Below the pieces are notes generated by a model. It was given only the letters and a program-made list of their open reading frames with translations, did no database searches and was not told the origin of the DNA. From positions 73,001 to 137,000 of the forward strand of contig NZ_LMKC01000005.1 of the NCBI RefSeq assembly GCF_001421355.1: a stretch of DNA of 64,000 nt, written 5' to 3'. This document shows positions 19,155 through 30,456 of this stretch, piece after piece (the stretch's first letter is position 1; the number at the start of each line of letters is the position of its first letter). The translations under genes were made by a program, and so were the position numbers. Origin of the DNA: Sphingomonas sp. Leaf9. Lineage in GTDB: Bacteria > Pseudomonadota > Alphaproteobacteria > Sphingomonadales > Sphingomonadaceae.

Positions 19155-20681
19155 ATGATTTTTGGCCGTATCAAGCCACTCGATGCGATCCTTGCGACCG
19201 CAGAGAAGAAATCGCTTACGCGCACCCTGGGTGCGTTCCAGCTGACGATGCTGGGCGTCGGGGCCATCATCGGCACCGGCATCTTCGTCCTCACCTCCGA
19301 AGCCGCGCAAAAGGCCGGGCCTGGCATGATGGTGGCGTTCGTCATCGCCGCGCTGGTCTGCGCGGTCGCGGCGTTGTGCTATTCCGAATTCGCGTCGATG
19401 GTCCCGGTGTCGGGATCGGCCTATACCTATACCTATGCCGTGCTGGGCGAACTGCTCGCCTGGATGGTCGGCTGGGCGCTGGTCCTCGAATATGCGGTCG
19501 CTGCATCGGCGGTGTCGGTCGGCTGGTCCGGCTATTTCGTCGGGCAGTTGCAGGGATGGTTCGGTATCACCCTGCCGACCGCGATCATCTCCGGCCCCTA
19601 TGTGCCCGGTGGCATCGTCAACCTGCCTGCCGTCATCATCGCGCTGCTCATCACCGGCCTGCTGATGCTCGGCACCAGCGAGAGCGCGAAGGTGAACGCG
19701 GTGCTGGTCGCGATCAAGGTGACGGCGCTGACCGCGTTCATCATCCTCGCGCTGCCGGTCATGCGGATGGACAATTTCGAACCCTTCGCCCCCAATGGCT
19801 GGTTCGGCAACGAAGGACAGGGCGTCGTCGGTGCCGCGGCGTCGATCTTCTTCGCCTATGTCGGGTTCGACGCGGTATCGACCGCGGCGGAGGAGACGAA
19901 GAACCCGCAGCGCAACGTGCCGCTGGGGCTGATCGGCAGCCTTGCCATCTGCACCGTCTTCTACATGCTAGTGGCCGCCGGCGCGATCGGTTCGCCGCTC
20001 GGGTCGCAGCCGGTGACCAGTGCGCTGGGCGAATGGCTGGCACCGGGGTCGCAGGCGCTGGGCGCACGCTGCACCGAACTGGCCGGCATGGGCACCGAAC
20101 CGCTAGCCTGTTCGAAGGAAGCGCTGGCGCACGTCCTGCGCGAGATCGGCTATCTGAACATCGGCAACCTGATCGGCCTGGCGGCGTTCCTCGCCCTCCC
20201 CTCGGTCATCCTGGTCATGCTGTTCGGCCAGACGCGCATCTTCTTCACCATGTCGCGCGACGGCCTGCTGCCGGAAAAGCTGTCGTCGATCCACCCGAAG
20301 TGGAAGACGCCGCACGTCATCACCGCGATCACCGGCATCGGCGTGACCTTTGCCGCCGCATTCCTGCCGGTCGGCAAGCTGGCCGATATCGCCAATGCCG
20401 GCACGCTGTTCGCATTCTTCATGGTGGCGGTCGGGGTGCTGGTGCTGCGCAAGCGCGATCCGCATCGCCATCGTCCGTTCCGCACGCCCGCCGTCTGGCT
20501 GGTGGCGCCGGCGACGATGATCGGCTGCATCGGCCTGTTCGTGGCGCTGCCGCCCGATGCCAAGCTGGTGCTGCCGGTGTGGGGCGCGGTCGGCCTCGTG
20601 ATCTATTTCCTCTATGGCTATCGCCGCAGCCATCTGGGTCGCGGGATCGTCGAGGTGGCGGATCTGGACGGCGGTCACTGA
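19155..20681 (+). CDS. APC superfamily amino acid permease
   Basis: A 508-residue transporter with about 12-13 hydrophobic helices. The first-helix motif GVGAIIGTGIFVLTSEAAQ and the SEFASMVPVSGSAYTYTYAVLGE segment place it in the cationic amino-acid transporter-like branch (YfnA/CAT). A long extracellular-type loop with three cysteines (ARCTELAGMGTEPLACSKE) lies between helices 7 and 8. Substrate unknown. It ends at a strong bidirectional terminator. Confidence 0.9.
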   Translation: MIFGRIKPLDAILATAEKKSLTRTLGAFQLTMLGVGAIIGTGIFVLTSEAAQKAGPGMMVAFVIAALVCAVAALCYSEFASMVPVSGSAYTYTYAVLGELLAWMVGWALVLEYAVAASAVSVGWSGYFVGQLQGWFGITLPTAIISGPYVPGGIVNLPAVIIALLITGLLMLGTSESAKVNAVLVAIKVTALTAFIILALPVMRMDNFEPFAPNGWFGNEGQGVVGAAASIFFAYVGFDAVSTAAEETKNPQRNVPLGLIGSLAICTVFYMLVAAGAIGSPLGSQPVTSALGEWLAPGSQALGARCTELAGMGTEPLACSKEALAHVLREIGYLNIGNLIGLAAFLALPSVILVMLFGQTRIFFTMSRDGLLPEKLSSIHPKWKTPHVITAITGIGVTFAAAFLPVGKLADIANAGTLFAFFMVAVGVLVLRKRDPHRHRPFRTPAVWLVAPATMIGCIGLFVALPPDAKLVLPVWGAVGLVIYFLYGYRRSHLGRGIVEVADLDGGH

Positions 20682-20698
20682 TCCCCGCCAAGGTCAAA

Positions 20699-20737
20699 AA
20701 AAGGGGGGAGGCCGATCGGTTCGGCCTCCCCCCTTTT
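20699..20737. terminator. Bidirectional terminator with a 17-bp perfect stem
   Basis: A-run, G/C-rich stem and T-run on both strands (17-bp arms, 5-base loop TCGGT) between the convergent permease and PfkB kinase genes. It serves both. Confidence 0.92.
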
Positions 20738-20761
20738 CGTTTCAGGACAGGATCGGCGGGC

Positions 20762-21760
20762 TCAGCCGATCTTTTCCTGCATCAGCCGGGTCAGGTCGAC
20801 TTCCGGCCGCGCGCCATAGTGCGAGATGATCTCGGCGGCGCACAGCGCCCCCAGCTTCAGCGAGCGTTCGATATCATAGCCCTGCGCCTGTCCGTGCAGG
20901 AACCCGGCGGCAAACAGGTCGCCCGCACCGGTCGTGTCGACCACCCGCTCGATCGGCTGCGCGGGCACGCTGGTCCGCTGCCCCCCGGTCACCGCGATCG
21001 CGCCCTGTTCGCCGCGCGTGACGACCAGCACCGGGACCTGGCCCGCGATCCGCTCCACCGCCGCGTCGAAATCCTCGACCTGCGCCAGCGCGACCAGTTC
21101 GTTCTCGTTCGCGAACAGGATGTCGACCTGTCCCTCGGCGATCAGCTTACGGAAATCGTCGCCATGGCGCGAGATGCAGAAGGTGTCGGACAGGGTGAAG
21201 GCGACCTTGCGCCCCGCGTCGCGCGCGATGCGGATGCCGGCACGCATCGCGGCGCGCGGTTCTTCCGGGTCCCACAGATAGCCTTCGAGATACAGGATCG
21301 CGCCGCTGGCGATCAGGTCGGCATCCAGCGCCGCTTCGGGCAGGAACTGCGATGCACCGAGGAAGGTGTTCATCGTCCGCTGCCCGTCGGGGGTCACGAA
21401 GATCAGGCAGCGGGCGGTGGTCGGCTCGCCGGCGCGGACGGCGGTGTCGAAGCGGACGCCGGCGGCGCGGATGTCGTGCGCGAACACCGCGCCCAGCTGG
21501 TCATCGGCGACCTGGCCGATGAAGCCGGTCTTGCCGCCCAGCGCCGCGATGCCAGCGACGGTATTGGCGGCCGACCCGCCCGACACTTCGCGGCCCGGAC
21601 CCATCTTGGCATAGAGAGCATCGGCATCGGCGGGCGAGAAGACGAGCTGCATCGACCCCTTGGTCATGCCCTCCGCGGCGAGGAAGGCGTCGTCCGACTG
21701 GGCGAGAATATCGACGATGGCGTTGCCGATCGCAACGACGTCGAGCGTGGGCTGGGTCAA
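20762..21760 (-). CDS. PfkB family adenosine kinase
   Basis: A 332-residue ribokinase-fold sugar/nucleoside kinase. The N-terminal GNAIVDIL and GGSAANTVAGIAALGG segments and the C-terminal ATP-site signature DTTGAGDLFAAGF (catalytic Asp) are intact. Sequence order resembles bacterial adenosine kinases of the alphaproteobacteria, which make AMP from adenosine. Another ribokinase-family substrate cannot be excluded. Downstream is a shared terminator. Confidence 0.87.
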   Translation of the reverse strand: MTQPTLDVVAIGNAIVDILAQSDDAFLAAEGMTKGSMQLVFSPADADALYAKMGPGREVSGGSAANTVAGIAALGGKTGFIGQVADDQLGAVFAHDIRAAGVRFDTAVRAGEPTTARCLIFVTPDGQRTMNTFLGASQFLPEAALDADLIASGAILYLEGYLWDPEEPRAAMRAGIRIARDAGRKVAFTLSDTFCISRHGDDFRKLIAEGQVDILFANENELVALAQVEDFDAAVERIAGQVPVLVVTRGEQGAIAVTGGQRTSVPAQPIERVVDTTGAGDLFAAGFLHGQAQGYDIERSLKLGALCAAEIISHYGARPEVDLTRLMQEKIG

Positions 21761-21897
21761 TCAAGGTCTCCGAAACATGGCGCCCGGCGACGATGCGCGG
21801 GCATTGCCCTGCGCGTTAGCCAGCGGCGCACGCGGTAGCAAGCGGATGCCCCCGCCGGGCGTTGACGCGCCCTTCCCGGCTCACCATCGTCCGATGC

Positions 21898-22596
21898 ATG
21901 ATCGAAAGCTTTTTCCTGTCGCTCGCCCAGCTGGGCGACCGTGCGTTCCTGCGGGTGCTGGCCAAGTCGCTGGCGCTGACGCTTGTATTGCTGGCGCTGG
22001 TCGGTGCCGGGCTGGCATGGGGCGCACGCTGGGTGACCACCGACGTCTTCGTGCTGGGTGACGATGCCGGCACGCTGGCGGTCATCGCCACCGTCATCGT
22101 CGCGATCGGCCTTGCCTGGCTCCTCTTCCGCATCGTCGCCATCGCCGTCATCGGCCTGTTCGCCGACGAAGTGGTCGAGGCGGTCGAGGCGAAACATTAT
22201 CCCGCCGCACTGGCGACCGCCCGTCCGGTGCCGCTCGGCCGGTCGCTTGGCATGAGCGGCAAGTCGGTGCTGCGGGCGGTGGCGGTGAACCTGTTCTTCG
22301 TGCCGCTCTACCTGCTGCTGCTCGCCACCGGGATCGGGACGGCGGCGGTGTTCTTCGTCGTCAATGGCTGGCTGCTCGGCCGGGACCTGTCGGACATGGT
22401 TGCGGCACGCCACCTGCCTCCCGCCGCGATGCCCGCCGAACGACGGGCAAGCGGCGGCCGGCGGTTTCTTCTCGGGCTGGTGGGAACCGGATTGCTGTTG
22501 ATACCGTTTGTGAATTTCGTTGCGCCGCTGATCGGCGCGGCGATGGCGACGCATGGCTTTCATCGGCGCCGGGGCAAAGGGGGTGGGAATGCGTAG
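21898..22596 (+). CDS. EI24 domain-containing membrane protein (CysZ-like fold)
   Basis: A 232-residue protein with about four to five predicted helices (residues ~25-45, 58-85, 120-148, 190-215). The C-terminal NGWLLGRDLSDMVAARH and the FVNFVAPLIGAAMATH segment match EI24/CysZ-type proteins, of which CysZ is a sulfate transporter. No cys genes adjoin, so sulfate transport is not supported here. It overlaps the next lipoprotein gene by 8 bases. Confidence 0.82.
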   Translation: MIESFFLSLAQLGDRAFLRVLAKSLALTLVLLALVGAGLAWGARWVTTDVFVLGDDAGTLAVIATVIVAIGLAWLLFRIVAIAVIGLFADEVVEAVEAKHYPAALATARPVPLGRSLGMSGKSVLRAVAVNLFFVPLYLLLLATGIGTAAVFFVVNGWLLGRDLSDMVAARHLPPAAMPAERRASGGRRFLLGLVGTGLLLIPFVNFVAPLIGAAMATHGFHRRRGKGGGNA

Positions 22597-22966
22597 CGTT
22601 GGGATCAGCGTGGGATTGGCGCTGGCTGTCTCCGCCTGCGCCACGCCCGGTCCCGTCGTACGCCAGAACGCCCTGCCGACCCCGCCCGCACCCAGCTATG
22701 GCACGATCGGCCTAGAGCGGGTGATGGGGCAGAATGCCAGTGCCCTTACCCAGTTGTTCGGCCAGCCGCTGCTCGACCTGAGCGAAGGGGCCGGGCGCAA
22801 GCTGCAATTCGGATCGAACATCTGCGTCCTCGACGCCTATCTTTATGCGCCGCAGCAAGGCGGGGTGCCCGTCGTCCGCCATGTCGATGCGCGCCAGCGC
22901 ACCGGCGCGCCGATCGACCGCGCCAGTTGCGTCGCCGCGCTGACCCGGCGGGAAGGCGGACGATAG
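22589..22966 (+). CDS. Putative lipoprotein
   Basis: A 125-residue protein with a lipobox (LAVSAC, Cys about residue 17), so probably lipidated and periplasm-facing. The mature region contains YGTIGLERVMGQNASALTQLFGQPLLDLSEGAGRKLQF, seen in uncharacterised sphingomonad proteins. ATG 22589 follows AAAGGGGGTGGG. It overlaps the EI24 gene by 8 bases and is probably co-transcribed. Function unknown. Confidence 0.72.
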   Translation: MRSVGISVGLALAVSACATPGPVVRQNALPTPPAPSYGTIGLERVMGQNASALTQLFGQPLLDLSEGAGRKLQFGSNICVLDAYLYAPQQGGVPVVRHVDARQRTGAPIDRASCVAALTRREGGR

Positions 22967-23096
22967 CCTCTCAACATGCGATAGATGATATACGAAAAAC
23001 TATCTACGCGCCGAATACCCAAATCACGGGGCATCCTGCCCCAACGCCGGTCGACAGGCGTCTTTTCCAGTGCGACAGACAGGAATCTGCTTGACC

Positions 23097-24137
23097 ATGC
23101 CCATGATCGTACCCGTCATTCTTTCCGGCGGATCGGGCACACGCCTATGGCCGATGTCGACCCCGGAAACGCCCAAGCAGATGCTGGCGCTGACGGCGGA
23201 AGCGACCATGCTGCAGCTGACGGCGACCCGCGCTGTCGGGGATGGCTTCGCCGCCCCGATCGTGGTCGCCAACGCCCGCCATGCCGACATGATCGACCGC
23301 CAGTTGGGCGCGGTCGGCGCTGCGCCGCGCGCGCTGATCCTCGAACCGGCAGGACGTAATACCGCGCCCGCGATCGCGCTGGCGGCACTGGCGGCGGAGA
23401 CGCCCGATGCGGTGCTGCTGGTGATGCCATCGGACCATGTGATCGCCGACGTCGCGGCGTTCCACGCTGCGGTACAGCGCGCACTGCCCAAGGTGCAGGA
23501 CGGTTGGCTGGCGACCTTCGGGATTTCGCCCGATGCACCGGAAACCGGCTATGGCTGGATCCAGGCCGGCGAAGAGATTGCCGATGGCGTGCACCGCGTC
23601 GCCCGCTTCGTCGAAAAGCCGCCGCTCGACGCGGCACAGGCGATGCTGGCGGCCGGCGATCACGTCTGGAACGGCGGCATCTTCCTGTTTCGCGCCGATC
23701 GCTATCTCGCCGAACTGGGCCAGCACGAACCCGACATGCTCGCCGCGTGCCAGAGTGCGATGGATCAGGCCGACCGCACCGGTAACCGCATCGCCCCCGA
23801 TGCAGCGGCCTTTGCCGCCGCCCCGTCGCAGTCGATCGACTATGCCATCATGGAAAAGGCCGACCGCGTGGTCGTCGTGCCGGTCGCGATGGGCTGGAAC
23901 GACCTGGGCAGCTGGGATGCGCTGCATGCGATCAGCGAGCGGGACGAGACCGGCAACGCGCATCGCGGCGAAGTGCTGGCGATCGACACGCGCGACTGTC
24001 TGGTGCGCACCGATGGCGTGCGGATTCGCATGGTCGGCGTGTCGGACCTGATCGTCGTGGCTAGCGGCAACGACCTGCTGATCCTGCCGCGCGGGCGCAG
24101 CCAGGACGTCAAGAAGCTGGTCGAAGCCCTGAAATAA
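23097..24137 (+). CDS. Mannose-1-phosphate guanylyltransferase
   Basis: A 346-residue nucleotidyltransferase making GDP-mannose from mannose-1-P and GTP. Motifs: VPVILSGGSGTRLWP (nucleotide binding), EPAGRNTAPAIALAA, MPSDHVIAD, FVEKP and GWNDLGSWDAL. It lacks the C-terminal isomerase domain of bifunctional ManC/AlgA enzymes. ATG 23097 is chosen over GTG 23070. The next gene is a phosphomannomutase-like HAD protein, so together they would supply GDP-mannose for surface glycans. Confidence 0.93.
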   Translation: MPMIVPVILSGGSGTRLWPMSTPETPKQMLALTAEATMLQLTATRAVGDGFAAPIVVANARHADMIDRQLGAVGAAPRALILEPAGRNTAPAIALAALAAETPDAVLLVMPSDHVIADVAAFHAAVQRALPKVQDGWLATFGISPDAPETGYGWIQAGEEIADGVHRVARFVEKPPLDAAQAMLAAGDHVWNGGIFLFRADRYLAELGQHEPDMLAACQSAMDQADRTGNRIAPDAAAFAAAPSQSIDYAIMEKADRVVVVPVAMGWNDLGSWDALHAISERDETGNAHRGEVLAIDTRDCLVRTDGVRIRMVGVSDLIVVASGNDLLILPRGRSQDVKKLVEALK

Positions 24138-24184
24138 TCCTTGTCCGGCGGGCCGTGCGCCCGCCGATCCTGCCGGAGTATCCC

Positions 24185-24931
24185 ATGAAGCAACTGGTAG
24201 CCTTCGACCTCGACGGCACGCTGGCCGAGAGCAAGCAGCAATTGACCGAGGCGATGGGCGAAGCGCTCGCCGACCTGCTCGGTGTTGCGCATGTCGCGAT
24301 CATTTCGGGCGGCGACTGGCCGCAGTTCGAGAAGCAGGTCGCCACCCGCCTGCCCGCGCGCGCCGACCTGTCGCGGCTGTGGATGATGCCGACCAGTGGC
24401 ACGAAGCTCTACACCTGGGGCGATGGCCGCTGGAACACGGTCTATGCCGACCTGTTCGACGATGCGACCAAGGCCAAGATCCTCGAAGCGTTCGATGCCG
24501 CGCTGGAGGCGACCGGCTTCGTCCCCGAACAGACCTGGGGCGAACGGATCGAGGATCGCGGCAGCCAGATTACTTTCTCGGCGCTGGGCCAGCAGGCGCC
24601 GATCGACGCCAAGGAACATTGGGACCCCAAGTTCGAGAAGCGCAAGATCATCCAGGCCGACCTGAAACAGCGGCTGCCCGGCCTGTCGATCAACATGGGT
24701 GGTGCGACCTCGATCGACATCACCAAGGAAGGCGTCGACAAGGCGACCGGCCTTGCCAAGCTGGCCGACATCAGCGGGATCGCCACCGACGACATGCTGT
24801 TCATCGGCGACGCGATCTTCCCCGGCGGCAATGATTATGCGCCGAAGGCCGCCGGCATGGACACGGTGAAGATCCGCGATCCGCAGGAAACGCTGGCCGT
24901 GATCGAGGCGATCGTCGCCTGCCAGAAGTGA
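24185..24931 (+). CDS. HAD-IIB phosphomannomutase-like protein
   Basis: A 248-residue HAD-superfamily protein. The catalytic motif FDLDGTLAESK (nucleophile DxD), the SGG motif, a cap domain and the late GDAIFPGGNDYAPK metal motif are all present. The layout resembles eukaryote-type phosphomannomutases rather than the common AlgC/ManB type. Next to mannose-1-P guanylyltransferase it would convert mannose-6-P to mannose-1-P; a plain phosphatase is the alternative. GGAG 7 nt before ATG 24185 sets the start. Confidence 0.82.
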   Translation: MKQLVAFDLDGTLAESKQQLTEAMGEALADLLGVAHVAIISGGDWPQFEKQVATRLPARADLSRLWMMPTSGTKLYTWGDGRWNTVYADLFDDATKAKILEAFDAALEATGFVPEQTWGERIEDRGSQITFSALGQQAPIDAKEHWDPKFEKRKIIQADLKQRLPGLSINMGGATSIDITKEGVDKATGLAKLADISGIATDDMLFIGDAIFPGGNDYAPKAAGMDTVKIRDPQETLAVIEAIVACQK

Positions 24932-24937
24932 CCCGTC

Positions 24938-24967
24938 GATCCCGTCGCCCTGTACGGCGGCGGGATC
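24938..24967. terminator. Hairpin after the phosphomannomutase-like gene
   Basis: GATCCCGTCGCC pairs with GGCGGCGGGATC (one T:G position) around a short loop, 7 bases after the stop. There is no T-run, so termination activity is only possible. Confidence 0.4.
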
Positions 24968-25098
24968 TCCACGCCGCAACTATCATACCAGATTCAGGGG
25001 TCGACGCGCCGCGGCGCGCCCGGATCGGTACGGATGCGGCGAAATGCCCGATTGCCAAGCCGTGATGAGTCGGCCTAGGTCGGCGGTCTGGCATTTCG

Positions 25099-25105
25099 GG
25101 AAGGA
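25099..25105 (+). promoter_or_regulatory. Shine-Dalgarno that fixes a CTG start
   Basis: GGAAGGA lies 6 nt before CTG 25112, ideal spacing. The first AUG/GUG in frame is GTG 25169, which falls inside the first conserved domain motif, so the RBS argues for the CTG. Confidence 0.65.
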
Positions 25106-25111
25106 CGTCCG

Positions 25112-26203
25112 CTGAGCAAGCGTATTGCAGGTTTCGACGGGCTCCGCGCGATCGCGTCGATCGCGGTCGTGTTCTGTCACACGGTCGCTGGCCGGACCCA
25201 GATCGGTGGCTATGCCGTCAACCTGTTCTTCGCGCTCAGCGGCTTCCTGATCCTGTCGATCCTGTTCGATACGCGCCGGGCAATCGAGCGGCGGGAGATC
25301 GCCGCCGGGACCGCGCTCGGCAATTTCTGGACGCGCCGGTTCGCGCGCATCTGCCCGGTCTATTATGTCGTGCTGGCCTTCGCGCTGCCGTGGCTGGTGC
25401 TGACCGGCCAGATGCCGTTGGAGCACACCCCGGCCTATATCGCCTATGTCCAGAATTACCTGATCCTGTGGACCGGGGACTGGGGCGCGTTCGGCTATAC
25501 CTGGACGCTGGCGGTCGAGCAGCAATTCTATGTCCTGTCGGCGGCGCTGCTGTTGCTGACCCCGTCGGCACGGCATCGCCCGCTGCTGGGCGCGGCGGCG
25601 GTCGTGTTGCTGGTCCTGGCGCTGGCGCTGGGACAGATGCCGGGGCTGATTTCGGCGTTCAGCGTCGACCGGTTGCCGCTAGTCGGCTTTTCGATGGCGT
25701 CGGCGGGCGGATGGCTGGCGCTGTCGTGGCGTGAGGGGCGGTCGTTCAAGGGACTGCTCGGCTTTCCGGCCTTCCTGGTTTCCGTTGCCATCTGCGCCGT
25801 GCTGGCACCGATGCCTGCACAGTGGCTGAGCGGCAATCCGGTCACGCTGTTCGCGCAGCCGATCGTGCAGCTGATCGCGGTGTGCGTCATCCTCGGCCAT
25901 ATCGTCACGCACCAGTCCTCGGCGGTGGTGCGGTTCCTCGACCATCGCATCCTCAAATTCTACGGCGCGATCTCGTACAGCCTGTATCTGTGCCACGGCA
26001 TCCTCGCCGACCAGCTCAAACCCTATTGGTTCGAAGCCAATCTGGGGATCGGCGTGCTGAACTTTGCGGTCGAGCGGCTGTCGTATTTCGCGTTCATCCT
26101 GGGGATTTCGACGGTGATCGCCACGCTGCTGTGGACCTATGTCGAGCGGGTGTTCCACCGCAGCCGCCCGGCGGTTCCGGCAGCACCGCTCGCGATGGCG
26201 TAG
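25112..26203 (+). CDS. Acyltransferase 3 family protein (OafA-like), CTG start
   Basis: A 363-residue membrane O-acyltransferase of the kind that acetylates polysaccharides. It has the RIAGFDGLRAIASIAVVFCH N-terminus (conserved His), VNLFFALSGFLI, RRFARICPVY, WTLAVEQQFY and the C-terminal SYSLYLCHG motif, with about ten predicted helices. No ATG, GTG or TTG exists between the in-frame stop at 25076 and GTG 25169, which lies inside the conserved N-terminus. CTG 25112 has an ideal RBS (GGAAGGA). Two other acyltransferases of this type are at 56.2 and 61.4 kb. The target glycan is unknown. Confidence 0.83.
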   Translation: MSKRIAGFDGLRAIASIAVVFCHTVAGRTQIGGYAVNLFFALSGFLILSILFDTRRAIERREIAAGTALGNFWTRRFARICPVYYVVLAFALPWLVLTGQMPLEHTPAYIAYVQNYLILWTGDWGAFGYTWTLAVEQQFYVLSAALLLLTPSARHRPLLGAAAVVLLVLALALGQMPGLISAFSVDRLPLVGFSMASAGGWLALSWREGRSFKGLLGFPAFLVSVAICAVLAPMPAQWLSGNPVTLFAQPIVQLIAVCVILGHIVTHQSSAVVRFLDHRILKFYGAISYSLYLCHGILADQLKPYWFEANLGIGVLNFAVERLSYFAFILGISTVIATLLWTYVERVFHRSRPAVPAAPLAMA

Positions 26204-26238
26204 CCCCGCCTCCCGTCGGTGCGGGGCGCAAGGCGCGG

Positions 26239-26263
26239 CCAAAGTTCACTAAGTTCACACTCG
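26239..26263. repeat. Second copy of the 25-bp AAGTTCAC repeat
   Basis: Differs from the copy at 12521-12545 by one base. Both are in non-coding sequence, 13.7 kb apart. Confidence 0.6.
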
Positions 26264-26489
26264 TGCGCAGTTCGTGCCGCTTGCGGTTCGGGAGATCGAT
26301 GCCCGACGGGTCGACGGTGAGAAAGAGCTGCTGCGGCTATACGCGGATCGCGCTGCTGTAGGACAGGGCCGAGGGGGCGAAAGCGCCTACCGGAATGTCC
26401 TGCCCTGCCTATAACCGGGAAATCCCAGCCTTCGCCGGGATCACGGCTGGTCCGCCGGGGGATCGATCGACCGCCGGCTCGCCAGACGA

Positions 26490-26525
26490 AAAAGGCCGCG
26501 CCTCCGATCAGGAGACGCGGCCTTT
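26490..26525 (-). terminator. acnA terminator
   Basis: AAAAGGCCGCG and CGCGGCCTTTT arms enclose a second stem (CTCC/GGAG) with one mismatch, followed on the minus strand by a T-run. It lies 22 bases downstream of the acnA stop. Confidence 0.85.
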
Positions 26526-26547
26526 TGTCGCCGTCAGGCTGAATCGC

Positions 26548-29223
<2,676 letters not shown>

Positions 29224-29553
29224 GCGGATCCTTCCCAGTTGGTCGCGGGCGGGATTCGACGGGCCGAGGGCCGTCGACGGAATGGCCGCCGCGGGTAGGT
29301 TATCGAGCTGTACCCGTGGCCCTTAGCAACCGTGTCCGGCGGGGGGAAGTGGGTGAATCCGCCTGATGGGCGCAGTAAACCCGACTTTTAGTCCATCATA
29401 AATGATTTCGATTTGCAATAGCGATATCGAGGGAATTTGTCGGAGTATGAGGGTGTGCGCCTGGCACGGACAAGCGGGCGGTTCCGAATGACTGCCCATT
29501 TTCCTACAAGGTCCATGTTTGCGTACCGCTCCCCTTTCAGCACAGGAGGGCGG
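29224..29553. other. Intergenic region upstream of acnA
   Basis: No gene is supported. The section 29380-29440 is visibly AT-richer than its surroundings (AAATGATTTCGATTTGCAAT) and may carry a promoter for the decayed gene at 29554 or for acnA on the other strand. I could not fix promoter elements. Confidence 0.5.
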
Positions 29554-29859
29554 ATGATGACGACGTATCGGGTGCGGCATGACGGGTGGACGCCGTAGCG
29601 GCGGCGGGCGTTTCTGCGGGCGCTGGGTGAGACGGGGTGCTGCGGCTGTTGCTGACGCGCGATGTGACGGCAGCGCCGGAAACGGAAGCCGAGCGGTTCC
29701 CGGCGAGCAAGGGGTGGGATCGGGCGACGGAGGTGGAAACCGATGCGCTGCTGATGGCCAATCTGAAGGCGTTCAGGCGGCGATTGGCAGAGGAAGAGGC
29801 GCGCAAGGCCTTGCCCGCGCCCGCCCCTGTCGCCACCACGGCGCCATTGCAACAGGGGA
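29554..29859 (+). pseudogene. Decayed small gene with an intact ribosome-binding site
   Basis: GGAGGG is followed by ATG 29554 and the reading frame MMTTYRVRHDGWTP, which ends at TAG 29596-29598. The same frame then continues as RRRAFLRALGETGC, which looks like the natural continuation of a sphingomonad small protein beginning RHDGWTP. The later part in another frame (EVETDALLMANLKAFRRRLAEEEARKA) also looks like genuine coding sequence. This fits a nonsense mutation plus a frameshift. Similarity is from memory only, so the original function is unknown. Confidence 0.45.
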
Positions 29860-29865
29860 ATGGCG

Positions 29866-30456
29866 ATGCAGGCGACGCGGATCGGGGGGCGGCGAGTGCT
29901 GTTCATCATGGCGACGGGCCACGAATATGGACCCTGCCTGGCTGAACGGTTCGTACCGGTGATTACCGGGGTAGGCCCGGTCGAGGCGGCGGTGGGGACG
30001 GCGCAGGCGCTGGCCGGGATGGATGCCCTGCCCGACCTGATCGTGTCGATCGGGTCGGCGGGGTCGCGTACGCTGCCGCTGGGGTCGGTGTGGCAGGTCG
30101 CCAGCGTGTCGTGGCGCGACATGGATGCGTCGCGGATCGGCTTTGCGAAGGGTGTGGTGCCGTTCGCCGACTTTGGGGCGGTGCTGCCGCTCAACACCCC
30201 GCTCGACTGGCCGGTGGCGCGGTTGTCGACGGGCGCGGATATCGTCGGGGGCGACGACTATGCCGATATCGATGCCGATATGGTCGACATGGAAACCTAT
30301 GCCGTGGTGCGGGCCTGCGCGCGGTTCGGCGTGCCGGTGATGGGGCTGCGCGGCATTTCGGACGGGCCGGGCGAGCTGGAGGCGATCGGCGGGTGGACCG
30401 CGATGCTGGGCGTGCTGGACGAGAAGCTGGCGGGGGTGGTCGACCGGCTGGGGTAA
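29866..30456 (+). CDS. Nucleoside phosphorylase / MTA-SAH nucleosidase-like protein
   Basis: A 196-residue protein of the PNP/UDP phosphorylase fold. Landmarks: VPVITGVGPVEAAVGTA, LIVSIGSAGSRTLPLGSVWQV, VDMETYAVVRAC (Glu that contacts the ribose) and GLRGISDGP. It is shorter than the usual ~230, so some loops are reduced. It could be an MTA/SAH nucleosidase, in methionine salvage. Start ATG 29866 has AGGGGA 6 nt upstream; ATG 29860 is the alternative. Its stop abuts the next gene's stop (TAATTA). Confidence 0.75.
   Translation: MQATRIGGRRVLFIMATGHEYGPCLAERFVPVITGVGPVEAAVGTAQALAGMDALPDLIVSIGSAGSRTLPLGSVWQVASVSWRDMDASRIGFAKGVVPFADFGAVLPLNTPLDWPVARLSTGADIVGGDDYADIDADMVDMETYAVVRACARFGVPVMGLRGISDGPGELEAIGGWTAMLGVLDEKLAGVVDRLG

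Larger units (their letters stand above)
26204..26547. other. Intergenic spacer before acnA
   Basis: No gene is supported here. It holds one copy of the AAGTTCAC repeat (26239-26263) and the acnA terminator (26490-26525). The remaining segment reads like degraded coding sequence but I could not identify a family. Confidence 0.5.

Noticed and set aside
19142..21838. 898-codon plus-strand frame
   Set aside because: Mostly overlaps the permease in another frame and the antisense strand of the kinase; no domain is seen.
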